Positions 22,474 to 29,278 of a DNA stretch of 29,759 bases are shown here, piece by piece (the stretch's first letter is position 1; every line of letters starts with the position of its first letter). The notes under the pieces were generated by a model that was given only the letters and a program-made list of their open reading frames with translations, did no database searches and was not told the origin of the DNA. A program made the position numbers and the translations under genes. The stretch comes from DASTQL01 sp035462845 (GTDB lineage: Bacteria > Actinomycetota > Actinomycetes > Jiangellales > Jiangellaceae). The DNA is taken from contig DATHTV010000082.1 of NCBI GenBank assembly GCA_035462845.1, forward strand, positions 1-29,759, written 5' to 3'.

Positions 22474-23450
22474 GGGTGCGACGGCACTTCGAGCTCCCTC
22501 CCGAGCTGGCCGCGGTGCACCGCAAGGCCGTCCGCCTGGAGTGGTTCAGCATCGTCTACCTCGTGACGGCGATCGTGCTGCTCGCGGCGGTGCTCGGCAG
22601 CTCGCAGGCCATGAAGGCCGCCTGGGTGGAGGACATCCTCAGCCTGCTCCCCCCGCTCGCCTTCCTCGTCGCCGCGCGCTACCGAAACCGGCCGCCGGAC
22701 GAGACGTTCCCGTACGGCTACCACCGGTCCGTGGGCGTCGCCTACCTCGCCGCGGCCGCCGCCCTGCTCACGATGGGCGGCTACATCCTGTACGACTCCG
22801 CGTCGACGCTGATCAGCGTCGAGCACCCGTCGATCGGGCTCGTGGAGCTGTTCGGGCAGCAGGTCTGGCTGGGCTGGCTGATGATCGGCGCCCTGGTCTA
22901 CAGCGGGCTGCCCCCCGTGCTGCTGGGCCGGGCCAAGATGCGCCTGGCGGCCCGGCTGCACGACAAGGTGCTCTACGCCGACGCGGAGATGAACCGCGCG
23001 GACTGGGCGACCGCCGGCGCGGCCGTGCTCGGGGTCCTCGGCATCGGGGCCGGCATCTGGTGGGCCGACGCGGTGGCCGCCGTCGTCATCTCGCTGGACA
23101 TCGTCCGCGACGGTGCGAGCAACCTCCGGACGGCGGTGCACGACCTCATGGACCGCCGCCCCACCACGTACGACCACAAGGGGCCGCTCGCGCTGGTCGA
23201 GGATCTCGAGCGGCACCTCCGGGGGCTGCCGTGGGTACGGTCCGCGGCGGTCCGCCTCCGGGAGGAGGGGCACGTGCTCGTGGGCGAGGCCTACCTCGTC
23301 CCGGCCGACCCGCGGCTCGACCTGCCTGCACTGGTGGAGCGGACCACCTGGGAGATCGAGAACCTCGACTGGCGGCTGCACGACGTGGCCGTCGTCGTTC
23401 TCCGACCGGAGCACGAGAGGATCAGCGACAGCCCTCAGGAGCCGTCGTAG
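22470..23450 (+). CDS. Cation diffusion facilitator (CDF) transporter, divergent subgroup
   Basis: 326 residues from GTG at 22470, overlapping the lipoprotein stop by 4 nt. Six hydrophobic segments are followed by a cytoplasmic C-terminal domain (about 220-315). The RPPDETFPYGYHRSVGVAYL loop matches the CDF RPPxxxxPYGxxR block. Metal-site residues differ from the classic pattern: TM2 reads VEDILSLLPPLAF and TM5 reads YADAEMNRADW, where the canonical HxxxD would need a histidine 4 residues before the aspartate but has methionine. This may alter specificity (for example away from zinc) or reflect a subgroup with another site. It overlaps the convergent FUSC gene by 16 nt. Confidence 0.82.
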   Translation: MRVRRHFELPPELAAVHRKAVRLEWFSIVYLVTAIVLLAAVLGSSQAMKAAWVEDILSLLPPLAFLVAARYRNRPPDETFPYGYHRSVGVAYLAAAAALLTMGGYILYDSASTLISVEHPSIGLVELFGQQVWLGWLMIGALVYSGLPPVLLGRAKMRLAARLHDKVLYADAEMNRADWATAGAAVLGVLGIGAGIWWADAVAAVVISLDIVRDGASNLRTAVHDLMDRRPTTYDHKGPLALVEDLERHLRGLPWVRSAAVRLREEGHVLVGEAYLVPADPRLDLPALVERTTWEIENLDWRLHDVAVVVLRPEHERISDSPQEPS

Positions 23451-24616
23451 CGCACCGGTCCCTCCGGCAGGCCGGGCAGCAGCCGCAGCGCCTCGTCCCG
23501 ATCGATCCCGGTGGCGCGCATCAGGTCGACGGCCAGCGAGCGGGTCTGCGCGACCACCACCTGCCCGGCGAAGCCACCGGTCTCGTCCAGCGCCTCGGTC
23601 GCGAGGCGTGCCGCCTGGACGGCCGACCGGCGGGCGGCCACCGGCTCGTCGCCGCGGGACAGGTCGGCGCGCAGCAGCATGGCGCTCCCGGCGAGCTCGT
23701 GCAGCGCCCGCGGCAACAGCCGGGGCACGGGCTCCTTGCGCCGGAGCAGCGCCACCACGTGCCGCGCGAGCACGCGCAGGTCGCGGACCGCGTGGTCGAG
23801 GGGCTCGGCGGCGTCGAGGTAGCCGGCCAGCTGACCCCGGGCCCGCCAGCGGACCGGCGCCAGCAGGGAGATCTCGGAGGAGGCATCCAGGGCGTCGTGC
23901 ATCGCGTCCACGTCGGCCTGCATCCCCCGCGCCTGCGCGAGGACCAGCGCCGCGGCGCTGCGATCCCGGTCCTCGAGCGCCTCCGCGGTGCCGCGCAAGG
24001 CCTCCGAGACCGTGCGCAGGACCGGGTCGACGTGCCGGCGCGCCGAGACCACCGGGTTGACCGGCAGCAGCAGCACGCTCACGGCCAGGCCCACGACCCC
24101 TCCGATGGCAGCGTCGACGGGGCGGGTCAGGTCGACCAGCTCCCCCGGCCCGGGCGGCATCAGGGTGGCCACCAGCACCGCGGACGAGCCGGCTTGCGAC
24201 ACGATCACCGCCCCGCCGCCGAGGAACACCGCGCCTCCCATGGCGAGAGCGACGACGAGCACGAGCTGGACGACGCCGGTCCCGATGACGCCGATGAGGA
24301 GGTCGCCGACGAGCACGCCGACGACGACGCCCACGACGAGCTCGACGACCCGTCGCAACCGCTGCCCCAGGCTCACGCCCAGCGCGATGATCGCCGCGAT
24401 GGGGGCGAAGAACGGCTGGTCGTGCCCGAACACCGGGCTGGTCGCGATGGCCCAGGCCAGCCCGGCTCCCACGGCGCACTGCAGGATGGGGAAGGCGGTC
24501 AGCCGCAGCCGCCGGCGGCGCGTCCGGAGGGTGTCCTGGGAGCGCCGGCCGATGAGCTCGAGGGCGCCCTCGCCGAGCACGGGCAGGCCGAGGGCCGGGC
24601 GTTCGCGGGGACTCAC
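23435..24616 (-). CDS. FUSC-type membrane protein (aromatic acid exporter-like)
   Basis: 393 residues from GTG at 24616, 9 nt after the TetR stop, so probably co-transcribed with it. The N-terminal half (about 40-185) holds six hydrophobic segments, with GHDQPFFAPIAAIIALGVSLGQR as the typical FUSC loop and helix. The C-terminal half is a long helical, charged cytoplasmic region. FUSC proteins include AaeB-like exporters and unassigned membrane proteins. Linkage to a TetR regulator supports an efflux role; the substrate cannot be told. Overlaps the CDF gene at its 3' end by 16 nt. Confidence 0.83.
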   Translation of the reverse strand: MSPRERPALGLPVLGEGALELIGRRSQDTLRTRRRRLRLTAFPILQCAVGAGLAWAIATSPVFGHDQPFFAPIAAIIALGVSLGQRLRRVVELVVGVVVGVLVGDLLIGVIGTGVVQLVLVVALAMGGAVFLGGGAVIVSQAGSSAVLVATLMPPGPGELVDLTRPVDAAIGGVVGLAVSVLLLPVNPVVSARRHVDPVLRTVSEALRGTAEALEDRDRSAAALVLAQARGMQADVDAMHDALDASSEISLLAPVRWRARGQLAGYLDAAEPLDHAVRDLRVLARHVVALLRRKEPVPRLLPRALHELAGSAMLLRADLSRGDEPVAARRSAVQAARLATEALDETGGFAGQVVVAQTRSLAVDLMRATGIDRDEALRLLPGLPEGPVRYDGS

Positions 24617-24625
24617 CCGGCGATG

Positions 24626-25201
24626 CTAGGCGTCACGCACCAGCCGGGCGGCCGTGGCCCGGGCCGCCTCCGCCGCCTCGGGGTCGGCGTCCAGCGCGCC
24701 GCTCGCCAGCCCACCGTCGAGCAGCAGTGACAGCGACCGGGCGAGCTGGTCCGGCCGGGAGGCGCCAGCAGCCTCGGCCAGCTCGCGCATCCACTCCAGC
24801 ACCTTGTGCTTGTGCGCGATCGTCCGGTCGTGCACCGCGCTGCCGGGGACCGCCTCGGCGGCGGCGTTGATGAAGGCGCAGCCGCGGTAGCCCTCCCGGC
24901 GGCAGGCCGTTCCGAGCGCGTCGAACAGGCCGACGAGCTGATCGGCCGGGGCGGGTCCTGCCGCCTCCGCCGCGGCGTGCAGCTGACCCGTCCACACGGC
25001 GTCGACCTTGTCGAGGTAGGCGACGACGAGGTCGTCCTTGGCCGGGAAGTGCTTGTAGAACGTCGCCTTGGCGACGCCGGACTCGGCGATGATCGTGTCG
25101 ACCCCCACGGCCCGCAGGCCTCGCGCGTAGAACAGCCGGAAGGCCGTGTCCAGGATCCGCTGACGAGCGGGTGCCGCCGTCGCCACGGGCGCGGTCGTCA
25201 T
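24626..25201 (-). CDS. TetR family repressor of the divergent oxidoreductase unit
   Basis: 191 residues from ATG at 25201, preceded by GAGGAGG at about 6 nt, which decides this start over an upstream one. The TetR helix-turn-helix is at about residues 15-60: RILDTAFRLFYARGLRAVGVD, SGVAKATFYKHFPAKDDLVVAYL. The C-terminal domain contains CRREGYRGCAFINAAAE, typical of a subgroup that regulates oxidoreductases or efflux pumps. Three CAGAC-NN-GTCTG palindromes in the 143-bp gap are its likely operators: one blocks the promoter of the divergent NADP reductase-like gene and one adjoins its own -10 (TATGCT), so autoregulation is expected. The inducer is unknown. Confidence 0.92.
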   Translation of the reverse strand: MTTAPVATAAPARQRILDTAFRLFYARGLRAVGVDTIIAESGVAKATFYKHFPAKDDLVVAYLDKVDAVWTGQLHAAAEAAGPAPADQLVGLFDALGTACRREGYRGCAFINAAAEAVPGSAVHDRTIAHKHKVLEWMRELAEAAGASRPDQLARSLSLLLDGGLASGALDADPEAAEAARATAARLVRDA

Positions 25202-25236
25202 CAGTGCCTCCTCGACGCTCCTGCACCGAAGCATAC

Positions 25237-25250
25237 ACAGACTGGTCTGT
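25237..25250. promoter_or_regulatory. TetR operator 1
   Basis: ACAGAC-TG-GTCTGT, a perfect 6+2+6 palindrome. It lies immediately upstream of the tetR -10 (TATGCT on the (-) strand, 25235-25230), where it can control the repressor's own expression. Confidence 0.66.
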
Positions 25251-25256
25251 TCACCC

Positions 25257-25285
25257 TTGCTGCAGACAGACCTGTCTGCTAGCGT
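25257..25285 (+). promoter_or_regulatory. Promoter of the NADP reductase-like gene
   Basis: TTGCTG (25257-25262), a 17-nt spacer and TAGCGT (25280-25285). The spacing is ideal for a housekeeping sigma promoter, and the hexamers match the consensus at four of six bases each. Operator 2 fills the spacer. Confidence 0.6.
25262..25279. promoter_or_regulatory. TetR operator 2 within the promoter spacer
   Basis: GCAGACAGACCTGTCTGC has perfect 8-bp arms around AC. It occupies exactly the space between the -35 and -10 of the downstream promoter, so bound repressor would exclude polymerase. Shares the core CAGAC-CT-GTCTG with operator 3. Confidence 0.75.
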
Positions 25286-25298
25286 TCCCAGCACCAGC

Positions 25299-25314
25299 TA
25301 GACAGACCTGTCTA
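25299..25314. promoter_or_regulatory. TetR operator 3 in the 5' leader
   Basis: TAGACAGACCTGTCTA, with 7-bp arms around AC, lies downstream of the expected transcription start and 30 bp before the gene start. A second bound dimer here would block elongation or cooperate with operator 2, whose centre is 36 bp away. Confidence 0.73.
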
Positions 25315-25344
25315 CCTCATGAAGAGCCCGAAGGAGACCACCAG

Positions 25345-26025
25345 ATGAAGATCGGCGTCATCGGCACCGGGTCGGTCGGACGCGCCCTGGCCGCCCGACT
25401 GTCCGGGCTCGGCCACGACGTGGCCATCGGCACGAGGGACCCCGCCGCCACGCTGGCCCGCAGCGAACCGGACGCCATGGGGAACCCGCCGTTCGCCGAG
25501 TGGTCCGCCGAGCACCTCGACGTGACGGTGTGCGACTTCGCGACGGCGGCCGCGCACGGCGAGGTCGTGGTCAACGCGACGGCCGGCTCCGCCTCGATCG
25601 AGGCCCTCACCCTGGCCGGCACCGACAACCTGGCCGGCAAGGTGCTGATCGACATCGCCAACCCGCTGGACTTCTCCGCCGGCGTGCCGCCGTCGCTGTT
25701 CGTCAAGGACACCGACTCCCTCGGCGAGCAGATCCAGCGCGCCTTCCCCGGCGCCCGGGTCGTCAAGGCGCTCAACACGATGACCGCCGCCCTGATGGTG
25801 GACCCGGCCCGGCTCGCCGGTGGCGACCACACGGCGTTCGTCTCCGGCGACGACGAGGTCGCCAAGAAGACCGTGATCGACCTGCTGGAGAGCCTCGGGC
25901 ATACCGACGTCATCGACCTGGGTGACCTCACGACCGCCCGGAGCACCGAGATGCTGCTGCCCGCGTGGCTGCGGCTCTGGGGGGCGCTGCGCACGCCGAT
26001 CTTCAACTTCAAGATCGTTCGCTGA
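25345..26025 (+). CDS. F420-dependent NADP reductase-like oxidoreductase
   Basis: 226 residues from ATG at 25345, with AAGGAG 8 nt upstream. The N-terminus MKIGVIGTGSVGRALAARL is the Rossmann motif GxGxxG of the F420_oxidored family, followed by GTRDP, the usual NADP 2'-phosphate contact. Middle segments VVVNATAGSAS and DIANPLDF are also typical. Members either transfer hydride between F420 and NADP or are unassigned NADP reductases. First gene of the TetR-regulated unit; the next gene starts within 7 nt. Pairing with an SDR and a (now broken) F420-dependent LLM oxidoreductase suggests a pathway using F420H2. Confidence 0.87.
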   Translation: MKIGVIGTGSVGRALAARLSGLGHDVAIGTRDPAATLARSEPDAMGNPPFAEWSAEHLDVTVCDFATAAAHGEVVVNATAGSASIEALTLAGTDNLAGKVLIDIANPLDFSAGVPPSLFVKDTDSLGEQIQRAFPGARVVKALNTMTAALMVDPARLAGGDHTAFVSGDDEVAKKTVIDLLESLGHTDVIDLGDLTTARSTEMLLPAWLRLWGALRTPIFNFKIVR

Positions 26026-26031
26026 GTGACC

Positions 26032-26910
26032 ATGAGTGATCCACGAACCGGCTCGATGAGCGGTCGGTGCGTCCTGGTCACCGGCGGCACCGGAGGCATC
26101 GGCAAGGCCACTGCAGCCGGCCTGGCCGCCCTGGGTGCGCAGGTCGCGATCATCGGCCGGGACCGCGAGCGGGCCGAGCGCGCGGCCGCCGAGATCGACG
26201 CGGCCGGGGGCCTCCCGGTCCAGGTGCTCGTCGGCGACCTGTCGTCCCAGGCGGAGGTCCGGCGGCTGGCCGCCGAGGCGCGCCAGTCGCTGCCGAGGTT
26301 CGACGTGCTCGTCAACAACGTGGGCGGCGTCTGGAACACGCGGCACGTCACGGCCGACGGGCTCGAGCGGACGTTTGCGCTCAACCACCTCGCACCGTTC
26401 CTGCTGACCAACCTACTCCTCGACGACCTCCGCCGGAGCGCACCGGCCCGCGTCGTGACCGTCTCGTCCGGAGCTCAGCGCATGGGGCGGATCGACTTCG
26501 ACGACCTCCAGGGCGAGCGGTCCTACTCCGGGCAGCGGGCCTACAACCAGTCCAAGCTCGCCAACGTGCTGTTCACGTACGAGCTGGCACGGCACCTGGG
26601 CGGCAGCGGTGTCACCGCAAACGTGCTCCACCCCGGTGTGGTGCGCACCGCGTTCGGCGCCGAGGACCCGGCCCCGTTCCAGCGCCTGCTCACGCCGTTC
26701 GCGCGGCGCCTCATGAAGGACCCGGAGGCCGGCGCCAGGACGTCGGTCCACCTGGCCTCTGCGCCGGAGCTCGAACACGTCACGGGGCAGTACTTCGCGA
26801 ACAGCAAGCCGAAGCGGTCGGCGCCGCGCAGCTACGACACGGCCGTCGCCGCCCGGCTCTGGCAGGTCAGCGCCGACCTGGTCGGCCTGCATGCGATTCG
26901 ACGCGGATGA
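26032..26910 (+). CDS. Short-chain dehydrogenase/reductase (retinol dehydrogenase-like)
   Basis: 292 residues from ATG at 26032; GTG at 26026 and ATG at 26056 are possible alternatives, and none has a clear ribosome site, so it is likely translated by coupling to the preceding stop at 26023-26025. TGGTGGIG (17-24) binds the cofactor, with GRDRERA after strand 2 favouring NADP. NNVGG (95-99), a serine in VTVSSGAQ (S145/S146) and the catalytic Y171-x3-K175 (YNQSK) complete an active site. The post-active-site helices and HPGVVRTAFG are typical of RDH/WWOX-like SDRs acting on hydrophobic alcohols or carbonyls. ATGA overlap with the following pseudogene. Confidence 0.92.
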   Translation: MSDPRTGSMSGRCVLVTGGTGGIGKATAAGLAALGAQVAIIGRDRERAERAAAEIDAAGGLPVQVLVGDLSSQAEVRRLAAEARQSLPRFDVLVNNVGGVWNTRHVTADGLERTFALNHLAPFLLTNLLLDDLRRSAPARVVTVSSGAQRMGRIDFDDLQGERSYSGQRAYNQSKLANVLFTYELARHLGGSGVTANVLHPGVVRTAFGAEDPAPFQRLLTPFARRLMKDPEAGARTSVHLASAPELEHVTGQYFANSKPKRSAPRSYDTAVAARLWQVSADLVGLHAIRRG

Positions 26911-27497
26911 AGGTCGGCGTGCACGTCGTCAACTTCTCACTTCCCGGGGGCCCGGGCTCGATCGCCCCGACCCTGGCTGCCGTCGGTGAGGCCGCGGACG
27001 TCGCGGGCGTGGCGAACCTGTCGCTGATGGGCCACTACCTCCAGCTGGGCGGGATCGGGCGCGCCGAGGACCCGATGCTCGAGGGCTACACGAGTCTGGA
27101 CTTCCTCGCCGCCCACAACGCCACCGCCGAGCTGCAGCTGCTCGTCACCGGGGTCACCTACCGCCACCCCGGGCTGCTCGCCGAGATCGTCTCCACCCTC
27201 GACGTGCTCTCGGGCGGCCGTGCGGATCGACGACGGACCTCACGAGGGCAGGCACGACGCCCTCGCCGAGACGGTCAACTCACCGCAGCCGCTCCGCCGG
27301 CCGCACCCGCCGCTCATGGTCGGCGGCGGCGGGGAGCGCAAGACCTGCGGCTGGTGGCGCGCTACGCGGACGCCTGCAACCTCCTCGTCCCGCCCGGTGG
27401 CGGTGGGCGGCCGGTGTCGGCGAAGCTCGACGTCCTCCGCCGGCACCGCGACACCGAGGGCACCGACCACGACCGCATCGCGACGACCGTCCTCTAG
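26907..27497 (+). pseudogene. LLM-class F420-dependent oxidoreductase, frameshifted and deleted
   Basis: The 5' part, from ATG at 26907, is intact up to TLDVLSGGRA (about base 27222), the usual luciferase-like TIM-barrel start. The normal continuation LGIGAxWxE and about 45-50 further codons are missing. Reading then resumes in another frame as GPHEGRHDALAETVNSPQPL and LMVGGGGERKT. One base appears lost near 27343 (ACCTG for ACCCTG), and the original frame takes over with LRLVARYADACNLL and a truncated end at TAG 27495-27497. Two separate lesions make a functional protein very unlikely. It was the third gene of the TetR-controlled operon, coupled to the SDR by ATGA. F420 use is inferred from the family. 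Confidence 0.85.
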
Positions 27498-27519
27498 ACC
27501 GGTGCGGGTCGCGCCCGGG

Positions 27520-27540
27520 GCCGCGCCGAGGGCGCGCGGC
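27520..27540. terminator. Possible bidirectional terminator
   Basis: GCCGCGC (27520-27526) pairs with GCGCGGC (27534-27540) across a 7-nt loop, between the convergent oxidoreductase pseudogene and the cytochrome P450 gene. There is no T-tract. Confidence 0.45.
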
Positions 27541-27580
27541 TGGCCGCGTCTCCAGGACGACCGTCCGGTCGGGCGCGGCG

Positions 27581-28924
27581 TCAGACGCGGCGGTTCAGGC
27601 GCAGCGGCAGTCCGCCGTGCGGCCGCAACGTGACCAGGGCGTCCACCCGCGCCGGCGGGCCGGGCACCGGCTCGACCGTGTACCGGCGAGCCAGCGTCCC
27701 GAGCACGAGCACCGACTCGACCAGCGCGAACTCCCGCCCGATGCACAGCCGCGGGCCGGCACCGAAGGGCAGGTAGGTGCCCCGGGCCGGTGCTCCCCCC
27801 AGGAACCGGTGCGGGTCGAAGCGCTCGGGGTCCGGCCACACCGCCCGGTCACGATGGACGGTGTACGGGCTCACCAGCACGACCGACCCGGCGGGGACGG
27901 TGTAGCCGCAGACCTCGTCGTCCTGGAGCGCGCGGCGAGTGACCACCCACGCGGGCGGGTAGAGCCGCAGCGCCTCGTCGACCACGGCCCGGGTCCAGGG
28001 GAGGCGCGGCAGGTCCGCGGCATCCGGGTCGGCCGGGAGAGCCGTCACCTCGGCGGCCAGCCGCTCCTGCGCGTCGGGGTGGCGAGCGAGCAGGTCCAGG
28101 GTCCAGGTGAGCGACGAGGCGACCGTCTCGTGCCCCGCCACCAGCAACGTCACGACCTCGTCCCGGACGGCGGTGTCGTCCAGGCCGGCCTCGTCGCGGG
28201 CGCGCAGCAGCATGCCGAGCACGTCGTCCCCCGGGTCGGCCGCCGAGCGAGCGGCAACCATGGCGGCGACGGCCTCGTCGATCGTGCGGAGCGCCCGGCG
28301 CAGCCGGAGGTTGCCGGGGGTGGGGACCGACGGTGGCGGCAGCCAGGGTGACCGGGCCCGGACGACCACCCGGTCCAGCGCCGCGAGCACCGCGTCGACG
28401 ATGCGCGTCGCGTCCCCGGACAGGTCGGTGGAGAACAGCGCCGACCCCACCACCTCGAGCGAGGCGCGCATCATGGCCGCGTCGACGTCGACGACGCTCC
28501 CGGCGGGCAGGCCGTCCCACGTCGCCAGGGCGCGGCGCGCCGCGTCGACCGTGTGCCGACCCACACCCCCGAGGGAGTCGCGGTGGAAGGCCGGCTGCAC
28601 CATCCGCCGGTGGCTCATCCACTCCGGTGGGTCGGAGACCAGCAGCCCCTGACCGGTGACCAGCGCGAGCGTGTCGTACTGGATGGTGCGCTTCCCGTAC
28701 GCGCGGTGGTTGTCGACGAGGACCCGGCGCGCGGCCGCCGGTGAGTTGACGAGGAGCACCGGGGTGCGCGGCATCGGGAAGGACACGACCGGGCCGTACC
28801 GGGTGACGACGTCGCCCAGGTAGCCGAGCGGGTCCCGGATCATCCGGCGGGCCTCGCGCAGCATGTCCGCCGGCTGCGGACCCGGGACGGCGGCCAGCGG
28901 CTGCGCCGGGCGCGTCGCGGTCAC
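27581..28924 (-). CDS. Cytochrome P450
   Basis: 447 residues from GTG at 28924, overlapping the stop of the GroES-like gene. All P450 landmarks are present: W102/R106 in the C-helix (WMSHRRMVQPAFH), the I-helix oxygen-activation motif AGHETVASS (263-271), the ExxR pair E317/R320, the PERFDPHRF block and the heme-cysteine loop FGAGPRLCIG with C394. There is no N-terminal membrane anchor, so it is soluble, as in most bacteria. Its long PPxxW ExxR-region and overall pattern resemble the CYP102/CYP4-like fatty-acid or terpene hydroxylase branch, but the substrate is not predictable. No ferredoxin or reductase gene lies beside it, so electrons come from elsewhere. Confidence 0.95.
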   Translation of the reverse strand: MTATRPAQPLAAVPGPQPADMLREARRMIRDPLGYLGDVVTRYGPVVSFPMPRTPVLLVNSPAAARRVLVDNHRAYGKRTIQYDTLALVTGQGLLVSDPPEWMSHRRMVQPAFHRDSLGGVGRHTVDAARRALATWDGLPAGSVVDVDAAMMRASLEVVGSALFSTDLSGDATRIVDAVLAALDRVVVRARSPWLPPPSVPTPGNLRLRRALRTIDEAVAAMVAARSAADPGDDVLGMLLRARDEAGLDDTAVRDEVVTLLVAGHETVASSLTWTLDLLARHPDAQERLAAEVTALPADPDAADLPRLPWTRAVVDEALRLYPPAWVVTRRALQDDEVCGYTVPAGSVVLVSPYTVHRDRAVWPDPERFDPHRFLGGAPARGTYLPFGAGPRLCIGREFALVESVLVLGTLARRYTVEPVPGPPARVDALVTLRPHGGLPLRLNRRV

Positions 28925-29253
28925 AGGTACAGGCCGGTCTGGCCGTCCTCGAGCCGCTCGGAGGCCACGGCGTGCAGGTCCCGCTCGCGGAGCAGGACGT
29001 AACCGTCGCCCCGCACCTCGACCTCGGCCTTGTCCTCGGGGTCGAACAGGACCCGGTCGCCGATCTCGACGGTACGGACGTTGGAGCCGACGGCTCGGAC
29101 GACCGCCCAGGCGAGGCGGCGACCCATGCTGGCCGTGGCGGGGATGACGATGCCGGCGGAGGAGCGGCGCTCCCCCGCCTCGCCGTCGAGGGCCACCAGC
29201 AGCCGGTCGTGCAGCATCCGGATGGGCAGCTTGTCGTCGGCGGTGGGGCTCAC
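28921..29253 (-). CDS. GroES-like co-chaperonin family protein
   Basis: 110 residues from GTG at 29253, one small domain. The core LPIRMLHDRLLVAL, mobile-loop region RRSSAGIVIPATA, then VVRAVGSNVRTVEIGDRVLFDP and GDGYVLLRERDLHAV follow GroES throughout. Length (110) is slightly over the usual 95-100, with extra C-terminal residues ending ERLEDGQTGLYL. There is no groEL gene in the window, and its 3' end overlaps the P450 gene by GTGA, so it is not the main groES locus. It may be a second co-chaperonin or a specialised relative that assists its neighbour; the latter is speculation. Confidence 0.85.
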   Translation of the reverse strand: MSPTADDKLPIRMLHDRLLVALDGEAGERRSSAGIVIPATASMGRRLAWAVVRAVGSNVRTVEIGDRVLFDPEDKAEVEVRGDGYVLLRERDLHAVASERLEDGQTGLYL

Positions 29254-29278
29254 GCCCGGAGCCTACGACTCCCCGGCG

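Noticed and set aside
24626..25294. TetR start at 25294
   Set aside because: The extension would run across two operators and the tetR -10. ATG at 25201 has a strong ribosome site and the usual N-terminal length.
27220..27633. Separate short gene in the middle of the F420 oxidoreductase pseudogene
   Set aside because: Its first part is the displaced middle of the luciferase-like protein and the rest is out-of-frame sequence. It is one broken gene, not two.
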